Assembly: GCA_029959615.1 (NCBI GenBank)
Contig: JASCOD010000002.1
Span: 558,001-622,000 of the forward strand
DNA from: Flavobacteriaceae bacterium PS02338
Lineage (GTDB): Bacteria > Bacteroidota > Bacteroidia > Sphingobacteriales > Sphingobacteriaceae
DNA: 64,000 nt
Direction: 5' to 3'
How positions within the stretch are numbered: position 1 is the stretch's first letter; the number at the start of each line of letters is the position of its first letter. Shown here one piece after another: positions 35,601-42,775 of the stretch. The notes under the pieces are model-generated. The model was not told the DNA's origin, did not search any database, and saw only the letters and a list, made by a program, of their open reading frames with translations. The translations under genes were made by a program, and so were the position numbers.

Positions 35601-36842
35601 TTAAACCAACTCTTTAAATACAACTGTACTGTTATGTCCGCCAAAACCAAACGCATTACTCATTGCGGTTTTTACCTCTTTATGTAATGCTTTATTGAAC
35701 ACCAATTGCATTCCTGCCGGAATTTCTGGATCTGGTTCAGTAACGTTGATGGTTGGAGGAACTACATTATCATTGATACTCTTAATGGCAATAATAGCTT
35801 CAATTGCAGCAGCAGCTCCTAATAAGTGACCAGTCATAGATTTGGTAGAGCTGATATGCAAGTTTTTAGCCGCACCAAAAACCAAGTTAGCAGCATTTAA
35901 TTCGGCTAAATCTCCTACTGGTGTAGAAGTAGCGTGAAGGTTCAAATAATCCAATTCTTCAGGTTTGATATTTGCTTCCTCTAAGGCCAAATTCATAGCT
36001 TTAGCTGCGCCAATTCCTTCTGGATGTGGCGAAGTAATATGATAAGCATCAGCTGTCATTGCCGCACCTACCACCTCTGCGTAGATTTTAGCTCCTCTGG
36101 CTTTGGCATGTTCATACTCTTCTAAAATTAAAGCCCCAGCCCCTTCTCCCATCACAAAACCATCTCTATCTTTATCAAAAGGTCTACTCGCGGTTTGGGG
36201 ATCGTCGTTTCTGTGAGACATCGCTTTTAATGCTGCAAAGCCACCAAAGGAAGCTGGCGTAATACCTGCCTCAGAACCACCAGTTACAAACATCTTAGCC
36301 TTCCCTATCCTGATGTAGTTAAAAGCATCCATAATGGCGTTGTTACCTGTAGCGCAAGCAGAAACTGGTGTATAGTTAATACCTTGCAGGCCAAACTTCA
36401 TCGAAATTAAACCCGAAGCCATGTTTACCAATAACTTTGGAATAAAGAAAGGATTGAAACGTGGGTTGTAATCTCCCTTTACATAATTCTCTACCTCAGT
36501 CTCAAAAGTTTGCATACCGCCTTGCCCACTTCCCCAAATCACACCGAAATCAAATGGGTCAATCGTAGTTAAATCGATACCGCAATCTGTAATGGCTTGC
36601 GCAGCGGCATATAAAGCGTATTGCGTAAACAAATCTGTACGCTTAATTTCGTTTCTATCTAAATGCTCTGCGGGATTAAAATCCTTTACTTCGCAGGCCA
36701 TCTGCGAACGGAAACGTGAAGCATCAAACCTTGTAACGGTTTCACATGCACTTTTACCATCCACAATGTTCGTCCAAAAATCTGCAACATTGTGACCTAA
36801 GGGATTAATAGTTCCTAAACCAGTAACTACAACTCTTTTCAT
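35601..36842 (-). CDS. fabF: Beta-ketoacyl-ACP synthase II
   Basis: A 413-residue condensing enzyme of fatty acid elongation in the cytoplasm: acyl-enzyme plus malonyl-ACP gives beta-ketoacyl-ACP. The catalytic Cys is in VSACATGNNAIMDAF, the His pair in NLHATSTPVGD and STKSMTGHLLGAAA, and the Gly-rich C-terminus is SNAFGFGGHNSTVVF. Length and motifs are normal. It is encoded alone here without acpP, so it is either the single housekeeping FabF or one of several paralogues. Start ATG 36842 gives the canonical MKRVVVTGLGTINPLG. Confidence 0.94.
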   Translation of the reverse strand: MKRVVVTGLGTINPLGHNVADFWTNIVDGKSACETVTRFDASRFRSQMACEVKDFNPAEHLDRNEIKRTDLFTQYALYAAAQAITDCGIDLTTIDPFDFGVIWGSGQGGMQTFETEVENYVKGDYNPRFNPFFIPKLLVNMASGLISMKFGLQGINYTPVSACATGNNAIMDAFNYIRIGKAKMFVTGGSEAGITPASFGGFAALKAMSHRNDDPQTASRPFDKDRDGFVMGEGAGALILEEYEHAKARGAKIYAEVVGAAMTADAYHITSPHPEGIGAAKAMNLALEEANIKPEELDYLNLHATSTPVGDLAELNAANLVFGAAKNLHISSTKSMTGHLLGAAAAIEAIIAIKSINDNVVPPTINVTEPDPEIPAGMQLVFNKALHKEVKTAMSNAFGFGGHNSTVVFKELV

Positions 36843-36943
36843 ATCCTTATTTATTGTTTAAGGGCGCAAATTTCGCATTTGCTAGCAATAAATTGTCTTT
36901 CTTTTCTAATTTATTTTAAAATGATTAAATTAGTTGAATGCAA

Positions 36944-36974
36944 AAAGCGAAATCCAATACCTGAATTTCGCTTT
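36944..36974 (-). terminator. Candidate terminator of the rtcB transcript
   Basis: AAAGCGAAAT (36944-36953) pairs with ATTTCGCTTT (36965-36974). On the minus strand, the direction of rtcB, the stem lies 112 bases past the rtcB stop and is followed by a short T run. Confidence 0.6.
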
Positions 36975-37085
36975 GCTTTTTTAGCTATAAGTCCACGTTA
37001 ACTCCACATCAAATCCACCTCTACTCCACATCTAATCCACGTATGCTAGTACCTTCATGGCGTCGACATAGTGTATAGCTATAGG

Positions 37086-38510
37086 TTAATCCTCCCTACT
37101 TCCGTCATCAGCCATACGTACCATCTTAGGTTCAAATTTGGCTACTACATCAACTAATTCTGTTTGTGCATCCATCACTTGGTGAATATTTTTATAAGCC
37201 ATTGGTGCCTCATCTAAACCAGCGCCAATTAAAGTTACCCCATGATCTTTCAAAATCGCTTTCATATCAGCTTTAGAAATAGATTGGATGGCTTTAGAAC
37301 GGCTCATTAATCTTCCCGCACCATGTGAGGCAGAGTTAATTGAACTGTTTTCACCTTTACCTCGTACCAAGAAACCTGGCGCAGTCATACTTCCCGGAAT
37401 GATTCCCATTACCCCTTTTGCTGCTGGTGTTGCTCCTTTTCTGTGTACAATCACTTCTTCGCCATTTAAAGTTTCTTTCCATGCAAAGTTGTGGTGATTT
37501 TCTACTTTAGCCAATACCTTTGCTCCTATTGCTCTGGTTAGTCTTTTATGAATTACCTCGTGACAAGCAGAAGCATAATCGCCTGCTAAATTCATGGCAA
37601 TCCAATATTCTTGTCCTTCGGCGGAGTTTAAATCTAGATAAGCTAAATTCGCTGCCTCTTTGGGCAACTTACAAAGTTCTTTTGCTAATTTGGTGTAGTG
37701 ACCGGCAATGGTAGCTCCCAAGCCTCTAGATCCCGAGTGCGTCAACAATGCTACGTATCTTCCTTTATCAATATTTAGGGCTTCGTCTCTTTCAGCAAAT
37801 TCGATAATGCCCCATTCTACGAAGTGATTTCCACCTCCCGAAGTACCTAATTGCGCCCAAGCTTTACCGTGTAAATTTTTCAAGAGTGCGGTTGAATTAA
37901 ATGCTTCGTTTTCCATCACCTCATGGTCTGCTCGTTCTAATGCTTTAAACTCTCTTCCCGCACCGAATTTGGTAAAAGCAATTAACTCTCTTTTGTATTT
38001 ATCATCTTTCCCGAAGTAATGTTTCTCTGGGATATCAAAAATACTTAAGGCCATTCTACAACCAATATCTACGCCTACGCCATAAGGAATGATGGAGTTG
38101 TTAGTCGCCAAAACACCTCCAATTGGTAATCCATAGCCCTGGTGCGCATCTGGCATTAAAGCACCGGCTACAGTAACAGGCAATTTCATGGCAATATCCA
38201 TTTGGTTTCTTGCGCCTTCTTCGATGTATTTTTCTCCAAAAATGCTGTAATCTTTGACTTCTGCTTTTAACTCGATCATATCGCTTGTTTTAGCCGTTGC
38301 TTCCTCAATTATGGTTGTTGCTAATATGTTCATGATCGGATCGTCTAAAAAGCTTTCTGGATAATCATTTACCCTCTTTAACAAAGCCAGTATTTCAGTT
38401 TCATTCGTTTCCTTAAAGTGCTCAGCGATGATATTTAAAGCTAAGCCTAGTACTTTACCTTCGGAGTAACCAATTTTTAAAAGGTTGGTTCCTGTTATGT
38501 TTTTGTTCAT
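37086..38510 (-). CDS. rtcB: RtcB family RNA ligase
   Basis: A 474-residue GTP- and Mn-dependent ligase that joins RNA 2',3'-cyclic phosphate (or 3'-phosphate) to 5'-OH ends through a GMP-His intermediate. The family motifs are clear: YGVGVDIGCRM with the metal Cys, GTSGGGNHFVEWG, THSGSRGLGATIAGHY, VHRKGATPAAKG and SINSASHGAGRLMSRSKAI, whose His is the guanylylation site. No RtcA cyclase, archease or sigma-54 RtcR is nearby. The start overlaps the HEPN-like gene by four bases (ATGA at 38507-38510), so the two are translationally coupled. With the slipin, the tRNA-mimic RNAs and the WYL regulator it forms an RNA-repair locus. Confidence 0.95.
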   Translation of the reverse strand: MNKNITGTNLLKIGYSEGKVLGLALNIIAEHFKETNETEILALLKRVNDYPESFLDDPIMNILATTIIEEATAKTSDMIELKAEVKDYSIFGEKYIEEGARNQMDIAMKLPVTVAGALMPDAHQGYGLPIGGVLATNNSIIPYGVGVDIGCRMALSIFDIPEKHYFGKDDKYKRELIAFTKFGAGREFKALERADHEVMENEAFNSTALLKNLHGKAWAQLGTSGGGNHFVEWGIIEFAERDEALNIDKGRYVALLTHSGSRGLGATIAGHYTKLAKELCKLPKEAANLAYLDLNSAEGQEYWIAMNLAGDYASACHEVIHKRLTRAIGAKVLAKVENHHNFAWKETLNGEEVIVHRKGATPAAKGVMGIIPGSMTAPGFLVRGKGENSSINSASHGAGRLMSRSKAIQSISKADMKAILKDHGVTLIGAGLDEAPMAYKNIHQVMDAQTELVDVVAKFEPKMVRMADDGSRED

Positions 38511-39286
38511 CTTTCAACTGGAAATAATTCTGGATTTATATCTTCAATAAATGCGAGTGTTTTTTCAAAACCAATTAATGTATAGTTGATATGTGATTTA
38601 TAGAAATCAGCAAGTTTTAGGTGTTCATTATGCAGTTGTGACATAGCGCCTCTATCACTTGCATTCTTTAAATGAGCGTTTTTATAGTTTGTATTAGAAG
38701 TTGAATGATGAACAATTTGTTTTCTCTTTTTATTTAATTCAAGATATTGTAATTCCAAAAACTTTTTGAGCCATAAAAAATTCTCATTAGAATGAAATTT
38801 ATCTGGTATAGATTTAATTGCAGTAGAAAAATAAACTTTTTGGTTTGTGAATTTTTCCGGAAAAAAAGATGCAATAAGAGAACCTATTTTCTCCCAATAA
38901 TTATATGCTTTTTGACCTGCAACGTCACAAAACATATTATATCGTTTGCCTTCTAAATTTTGTCGATTTGGATAAATCATCTCGCCTTCAAAATAGAAAC
39001 CATCACTAATCGGATTGTTTATATACGGGCGATATAAAAATAAATTAGCAGTAAAGTACATCAGCTCTTCAGAACAGAACAATATATCATCAAAATTTTC
39101 CCAATAATTGAATTGACCGTTATATTTTAAACTTGCTTTATCAGTAACATCGGAATGCCATTTTACAATTTGTTTTCCATTCACTATGTATTCCAAATCT
39201 AACCCGCTTAATGAAGTAAGATTTTGCTGTTTATAAACTTCAATTATTGAATCTTGAAATTCATATATTAATTTTTGGTTATCCAT
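38507..39286 (-). CDS. HEPN-like (Cthe_2314-type) protein coupled to RtcB
   Basis: A 259-residue, mostly helical cytoplasmic protein. In the C-terminal half, KKRKQIVHHST holds Arg188 and His193 in an R-x4-H arrangement, the catalytic signature of HEPN ribonucleases. The preceding YNYWEKIGSLIASFF and FLELQYLELN fit the helices of Cthe_2314-like HEPN proteins. HEPN RNases leave 2',3'-cyclic phosphate and 5'-OH ends, exactly what RtcB seals. The stop overlaps the rtcB start by four bases, so they are made together. A cut-and-seal or damage-and-repair pair is inferred. The family call is from motif and helix pattern only and could be wrong. Confidence 0.6.
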   Translation of the reverse strand: MDNQKLIYEFQDSIIEVYKQQNLTSLSGLDLEYIVNGKQIVKWHSDVTDKASLKYNGQFNYWENFDDILFCSEELMYFTANLFLYRPYINNPISDGFYFEGEMIYPNRQNLEGKRYNMFCDVAGQKAYNYWEKIGSLIASFFPEKFTNQKVYFSTAIKSIPDKFHSNENFLWLKKFLELQYLELNKKRKQIVHHSTSNTNYKNAHLKNASDRGAMSQLHNEHLKLADFYKSHINYTLIGFEKTLAFIEDINPELFPVER

Positions 39287-39364
39287 AATTTCCCTAACTA
39301 AAACCTAGACAAGCATCGTTCACTTGCCGAGGGCGTCTAAATTTAATTTGTTTTGAGAGCATTT

Positions 39365-39454
39365 CGTCATTGCGAGGCACGAAGCAATCTTAAAGCGAAT
39401 ACTCAAACAAACCAGCGATAGTTGTAAGATTGCTTCGCAAAGCTCTCAATGACG
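39365..39454. repeat. REP-like inverted repeat between the slipin and HEPN genes
   Basis: CGTCATTGCGAG plus GAAGCAATCTT (39365-39391) is mirrored by AAGATTGCTTC and CAATGACG (39425-39454) with a few mismatches. It is related to the inner repeat at 5739-5862. It sits in the 183-base spacer between two minus-strand genes and may separate or process the transcript. Confidence 0.85.
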
Positions 39455-39469
39455 AGTATAGTGCTGAGT

Positions 39470-40567
39470 TTACTTCACAAAAATTTGCTTCAATTGATCT
39501 ATAATTTGTCCGCTACCTGATAAACTGATGTTGTTGATTTTCTCTGCGATTTTCTCTACGTATTCCATCTCTTTCAATTTATACAACATGGCGTTATCCT
39601 CCATCAATTTTGCAGTATTCAACAAGCTTCTGGTCGATGCAGTTTCCTCTCTCCTTGTAATCATATTAGCTTGTGCTTTTTTCTCAGCAACTAACACTTG
39701 GTTCATGATGTCTTTGATCTCACCGGACAAAATAATGTCTTTCACTCCAGCATCGGCTAGTCTTACCCCCAACTCTTCGGCTTTACTCAAGGTAGTTTCC
39801 AAAACTGATGCTCCAATTTTTTCTTTACTTTCCATTAACTCGTCGAAAGTCATTAAACCTACAGTTGCTCTTAAAGCCAATTGCATCATCACGTACAACT
39901 GTTTTTCGAAATCTTTATTCATCAACAAGGCTTTAACTACATCTTCTACTCTGTATTGGATGGTAAAATTCATCCTCAATTGCGCTTTGTCTTTCGTTAA
40001 AATCTCTTGACCGACAATCTCCATATTCAATTGCCTCAAATCGGTTTTCAAGACATCAATCGTCGTGTTGTTCTTCCAGTATAAATAAGTCCCAGCTTCT
40101 AAAATTTTATCGAATTTGCCATCAATTAACATGATGCCTTTTTCGTAAGCTTCAATTTTATATACTCTAATGAAGTTGAACAACGCACCTTTTTCAAATA
40201 AGTATTTATCGATAGTGTTTTCAATTTCTATCTTACTGATGTCGACTGTTACAAAATCGTAAGTCGATAAACCTTTCCAAATCACATATCTGCCAGCTTT
40301 TAAAACGTTTTTAAAGTTCTTGTTTTGATAAACTAAGGTCAGTTCGTTATCGGCTACACTTACCAAGTGAATTAAGTTCACAAAGTCCGTATTCAATAAC
40401 AACACATCTAACTCCGCAGTAGAGAAATCATAATCCTTGCTTTTATCGTATAAAGTCACGTTTTCACCAAAACCTAACCAGTAAGTACCTGTTGTTAATA
40501 CTCTTTTAAATTCTCCATTTTTAAACACCAATCCAACATAATTGGTGTTAATTGTTACTCTTTTCAT
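39470..40567 (-). CDS. Slipin (SPFH/Band-7) protein of the RNA-repair locus
   Basis: A 365-residue SPFH protein. The Band-7 core is residues 140-300 (LTKDKAQLRMNFTIQYRVED, then LGVRLADAGVKDIILSGEIK), followed by a helical oligomerisation tail with VAEKKAQANMITRREETAST. Unlike typical slipins there is no N-terminal membrane helix. Instead the first 165 residues contain three copies of a beta-rich motif with a GxF...VLxxGxY pattern: 11-30 (FKNGEFKRVLTTGTYW), 76-97 (YQNKNFKNVLKAGRYV) and 143-164 (IDGKFDKILEAGTYLYW). Slipins recur with RtcB in bacterial RNA-repair operons. The protein may scaffold the repair machinery; that is inference. Confidence 0.88.
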   Translation of the reverse strand: MKRVTINTNYVGLVFKNGEFKRVLTTGTYWLGFGENVTLYDKSKDYDFSTAELDVLLLNTDFVNLIHLVSVADNELTLVYQNKNFKNVLKAGRYVIWKGLSTYDFVTVDISKIEIENTIDKYLFEKGALFNFIRVYKIEAYEKGIMLIDGKFDKILEAGTYLYWKNNTTIDVLKTDLRQLNMEIVGQEILTKDKAQLRMNFTIQYRVEDVVKALLMNKDFEKQLYVMMQLALRATVGLMTFDELMESKEKIGASVLETTLSKAEELGVRLADAGVKDIILSGEIKDIMNQVLVAEKKAQANMITRREETASTRSLLNTAKLMEDNAMLYKLKEMEYVEKIAEKINNISLSGSGQIIDQLKQIFVK

Positions 40568-40627
40568 GTTTTTTGATGTTTTAAATTTGTTTTGCTTTTA
40601 TTTACTATTTCACAAGCAGTTTAACCG

Positions 40628-40710
40628 ACCCTGAAATAAATTTGCTTCGCAGCTACTGCATGGTCAGGGTGACGAGCCCTAAAAAATCCGTCATGCTGAA
40701 TTTATTTCAG
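40628..40710. repeat. REP-like repeat with two nested inverted pairs
   Basis: CTGAAATAAATT (40631-40642) is inverted at 40699-40710, and ACCCTGA (40628-40634) is inverted at 40664-40670. The right part, CGTCATGCTGAATTTATTT, is the same arm as at 35403-35421. It lies between the slipin start and the tRNA-mimic region. Confidence 0.8.
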
Positions 40711-41017
40711 CATCAGCATTATAAGCCACTTTTATTCATTTACTTTTTTAAAAGCATTGTAAAGGCACATTCATCCGTTAACTGCGGAAATACAAATCGT
40801 TTGAGCTAGTTTAAAAATGAAACCTTTGCAATTAGGCTTAGATGATGGGGTTTTCTTACCTCCTGAGCGACCTATATCCAATGATTTGATTTAAAGACAT
40901 TGCTTTTAGATTTACATTTACTAAGCAATACGCAGATTTGCTTTTAGGCATAAACCTTTAGCAGAATGCGGCTTTACAACGCTTTGCTGAGAAATTTGAA
41001 GTATCTCTTCTTTTTAG

Positions 41018-41088
41018 ATGGAACCCTAATCCATTGCATTACCATTTTGCTATTCCAAGTGACGGTTGGAAGCAGGATTCGAACCTGC
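41018..41088 (-). ncRNA. tRNA-mimic module 2 (YrlA/Y-RNA-like, permuted cloverleaf)
   Basis: On the minus strand the arms of a tRNA appear in rotated order. T arm: GCAGG-TTCGAAT-CCTGC (41088-41072). Acceptor 3' strand TTCCAA, a seven-base linker CCGTCAC, then acceptor 5' strand TTGGAA, six perfect pairs. Then TA (positions 8-9 of a tRNA) and a D arm GCAAAATGGTAATGC (41050-41036). Last comes an anticodon-like hairpin, ATGGA-TTAGGGT-TCCAT (41034-41018), with a seven-base loop. The order T, closed acceptor, D is that of the effector module of bacterial Y RNAs (YrlA family). It cannot work as a tRNA because the acceptor ends are joined. RNA ends are not defined. Confidence 0.8.
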
Positions 41089-41090
41089 AT

Positions 41091-41171
41091 GTTTGGTTGT
41101 TGCTATAACCTCTAAGCTACTCTGTTTTTTCAGAGGAGGGATTCGAACCCTCGTACACAACTTAGACAAAC
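41091..41171 (-). ncRNA. tRNA-mimic module 1 (YrlA/Y-RNA-like, permuted cloverleaf)
   Basis: Same design as module 2, three bases upstream on the minus strand. T arm: GAGGG-TTCGAAT-CCCTC (41152-41136). Acceptor strands CTCTG and CAGAG, five pairs, are closed by AAAAAA. Then TA and a D arm GCTTAGAGGTTATAGC (41117-41102). Where an anticodon arm would be, the flanks pair instead: GTTGT (41161-41157) with ACAAC (41100-41096), and beyond a five-base bulge GTTTG (41171-41167) with CAAAC (41095-41091), forming an outer stem. That outer stem replaces the anticodon arm, as in Y RNAs, where it is the Ro60-binding side. No Ro60 gene is in the window. Confidence 0.82.
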
Positions 41172-41347
41172 TGTCATTCTTTCCTATCAGTATATGATCA
41201 TGCAGCGCAACTCATACTTTGGGGCCTTTTGAAACCCTCAACTAAGGATAGGTTTAAACACTAATTTGCCATCCCGATTTTTACATCGGAATTTCTTTAT
41301 ATCTATTTAATACTTAATCAAAGAACTGTTATCGACCAGCGACATTA

Positions 41348-41355
41348 CAAAGATG
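41348..41355 (-). promoter_or_regulatory. Promoter -7 element for the tRNA-mimic / slipin direction
   Basis: On the minus strand CATCTTTG fits TAnnTTTG with one mismatch. Transcription would begin near 41340 and run through the tRNA-mimic modules toward the slipin gene. No -33 consensus is seen, which suits an activator-dependent promoter. Confidence 0.5.
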
Positions 41356-41367
41356 CAAGCACCTATA

Positions 41368-41382
41368 CGCAGTATATTTGCG
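41368..41382. promoter_or_regulatory. Operator-like site 1: CGCA-N7-TGCG
   Basis: CGCAGTATATTTGCG, a four-base inverted repeat around seven bases inside the longer shared block TACGCA...GCGCA. It lies 12 bases upstream of the minus-strand -7 element. Confidence 0.65.
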
Positions 41383-41478
41383 CAATTAAATATTTTAAAT
41401 AAAATAAATTCAATAAACTGATTTACAGAAAAATAAATTAAGAATTAGATTTAAATAAATTAAATAAAGACACGTGTA

Positions 41479-41493
41479 CGCAGATATATTGCG
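41479..41493. promoter_or_regulatory. Operator-like site 2: CGCA-N7-TGCG
   Basis: CGCAGATATATTGCG, a second copy of the 41368-41382 site with the same flanks (TACGCA...GCGCA). It lies 11 bases upstream of the plus-strand -7 element, mirroring the arrangement of site 1. A partial third copy (TACGCAGATTTGC) is near 40929. Confidence 0.65.
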
Positions 41494-41504
41494 CAGACAA
41501 AAAC

Positions 41505-41512
41505 TAACTTTG
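41505..41512 (+). promoter_or_regulatory. Promoter -7 element of the WYL regulator gene
   Basis: TAACTTTG is an exact TAnnTTTG match, 58 bases before the WYL gene start. Confidence 0.6.
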
Positions 41513-41570
41513 AGTAAAATTATATTAGCTTTATACTTAAATTCCTAAATGATCACAAAACCTCTGAGAA

Positions 41571-42629
41571 ATGGCCATCAACAAACTCGCATTAATTCGG
41601 TACAAAACCATTGATGATTGCTTAAGGAACCGTTACAAAAAATGGACCTTAGAGAATTTGATTGAAAAGGTTTCTGAAATGCTTTACGAATTGGAAGGTA
41701 TAACCTCAGGGGTAAGCAAACGTACTATTCAAGCAGATATTCAATTGATGCGAAGTGATAAATTAGGCTATAATGCTCCTATTATTGTAAAAGACAAAAG
41801 ATTTTACACCTATGAAGACGATAGTTTCAGTATCACTAAGGCTCCAATAAACAATGCCGATGTAGATAAAATGAAAGAAATAGTTGGTGTTTTAAAGCAA
41901 TTTAATGCCTTTAACTACTTCGATGAAATGAGTGACATGATTACTCGATTGGAGAACAACCTTTATAAATCTACGCATGAAGGTGGAAATTACATTCAAT
42001 TAGAAGGCAATAATCAGCTAAAAGGAATGGATTATATCCCCAAATTATATCAAGCTATTTTGAAAAAATCAGCTTTGCTGATAGAATACAAATCTTTCAA
42101 GGCACAGCAATCTCAAAATATGATTTACTATCCTTATTTATTGAAGGAATATAGGAATAGATGGTTTTTGATTGTTAAAGCCAAAAAAGGCGGCATGCTT
42201 TTAAACTTAGCGCTAGACAGAATTATTGAATTTCAGGAATTGCCGAACGAGGCATTTGTTGTTCATGATGGTATTGATTTTGAACGTTACTACAATGATT
42301 TAATTGGTGTAACTAAAAGTGCAAATGATAGACCACACAAAGTAATTTTAGAGTTTGACAATAGAAATGCCCCCTATGTAATTACTAAGCCACTGCATCA
42401 TACACAGGAACTTGTTGCAGAAAAAGAAAAAACTACCATTTTTAGAATTGATGTGGTATTGAACTATGAGCTAGAGCGAGAAATATTAGGATTTGGCGAG
42501 TGCTTGAAGGTTTTAGGACCAAGAATACTGGCCCAACGAATAGAACGAAGGTTAAAAGGAGCTCATGGTTTATATGAATCTGAAGAAAAAGAGAAGGGAA
42601 AGGTGCAACAGCAGAAGTTGGAACTGTGA
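41571..42629 (+). CDS. WYL-domain transcriptional regulator (divergent to the RNA-repair genes)
   Basis: A 352-residue protein. An N-terminal winged helix (residues 1-80, with VSKRTIQADIQLMRSD as recognition region) is followed by a helical linker, a WYL domain (IYYPYLLKEYRNRWFLIVKA, about 195-215, with the Arg-x-x-Trp core) and a WCX-like C-terminal domain. WYL domains are thought to bind nucleic acid or nucleotide ligands, and such regulators are frequent at RNA-repair and defence loci. It is divergent from the slipin/rtcB genes with two matching operator-like sites between them, so it probably controls them and perhaps itself. RNA ends or tRNA fragments are plausible ligands, but this is inference. 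Confidence 0.9.
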   Translation: MAINKLALIRYKTIDDCLRNRYKKWTLENLIEKVSEMLYELEGITSGVSKRTIQADIQLMRSDKLGYNAPIIVKDKRFYTYEDDSFSITKAPINNADVDKMKEIVGVLKQFNAFNYFDEMSDMITRLENNLYKSTHEGGNYIQLEGNNQLKGMDYIPKLYQAILKKSALLIEYKSFKAQQSQNMIYYPYLLKEYRNRWFLIVKAKKGGMLLNLALDRIIEFQELPNEAFVVHDGIDFERYYNDLIGVTKSANDRPHKVILEFDNRNAPYVITKPLHHTQELVAEKEKTTIFRIDVVLNYELEREILGFGECLKVLGPRILAQRIERRLKGAHGLYESEEKEKGKVQQQKLEL

Positions 42630-42646
42630 AAATTCTATAATCTCAC

Positions 42647-42712
42647 TTGTCATCCAGAGCGAAGCAAAGGATCTAATCAGTTACTAGATTCCTCCTAACG
42701 TCGGAATGACAA
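42647..42712. repeat. REP-like inverted repeat after the WYL gene
   Basis: TTGTCAT (42647-42653) and ATGACAA (42706-42712) frame an inner pair GGATCTA / TAGATTCC. The text TCATCCAGAGCGAAGCAAAGGA is a familiar style of dispersed intergenic repeat in these genomes. Confidence 0.7.
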
Positions 42713-42735
42713 AGAGTTTAAGAATGCTCTGATTA

Positions 42736-42775
42736 AAAAACAAAAGCCCCGATTTTCATCGAGGCTTTTGTTTTT
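42736..42775. terminator. Bidirectional terminator between the WYL and response regulator genes
   Basis: AAAAACAAAAGCCCCGAT pairs with ATCGAGGCTTTTGTTTTT, with one mismatch and a four-base loop. It separates two convergent genes. Confidence 0.85.

Larger units (their letters stand above)
40568..41570. other. 1-kb divergent spacer of the RNA-repair locus (structured RNA region)
   Basis: A 1003-base stretch without a protein gene, between the slipin (minus) and WYL (plus) genes. From left to right it holds a REP-like repeat (40628-40710), a region of weaker hairpins (40860-41015, for instance AAGCCGCA... pairing with ...TGCGTATTGCTT on the minus strand), two tRNA-mimic modules (41018-41171), further small hairpins (41172-41300), and a pair of promoter/operator sets (41348-41512). 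Everything between 41340 and 41018 reads as a structured transcript on the minus strand. Confidence 0.7.

Noticed and set aside
39365..40710. CRISPR-like repetition near the RNA-repair genes
   Set aside because: The repeats are inverted, unequal in size, not regularly spaced and have no spacers or cas genes, so they are REP-like elements.
41072..41152. Two functional tRNA genes suggested by TTCGAAT T loops
   Set aside because: Read as ordinary tRNAs, neither acceptor stem pairs and no complete cloverleaf forms. Read as permuted modules, all stems pair. They are annotated as tRNA mimics instead.
37086..42629. Ro60, RtcA or archease partner in the RNA-repair locus
   Set aside because: No protein in this stretch has the TROVE/vWA pattern of Ro60 or RtcA or archease motifs; these would have to be encoded elsewhere if present.
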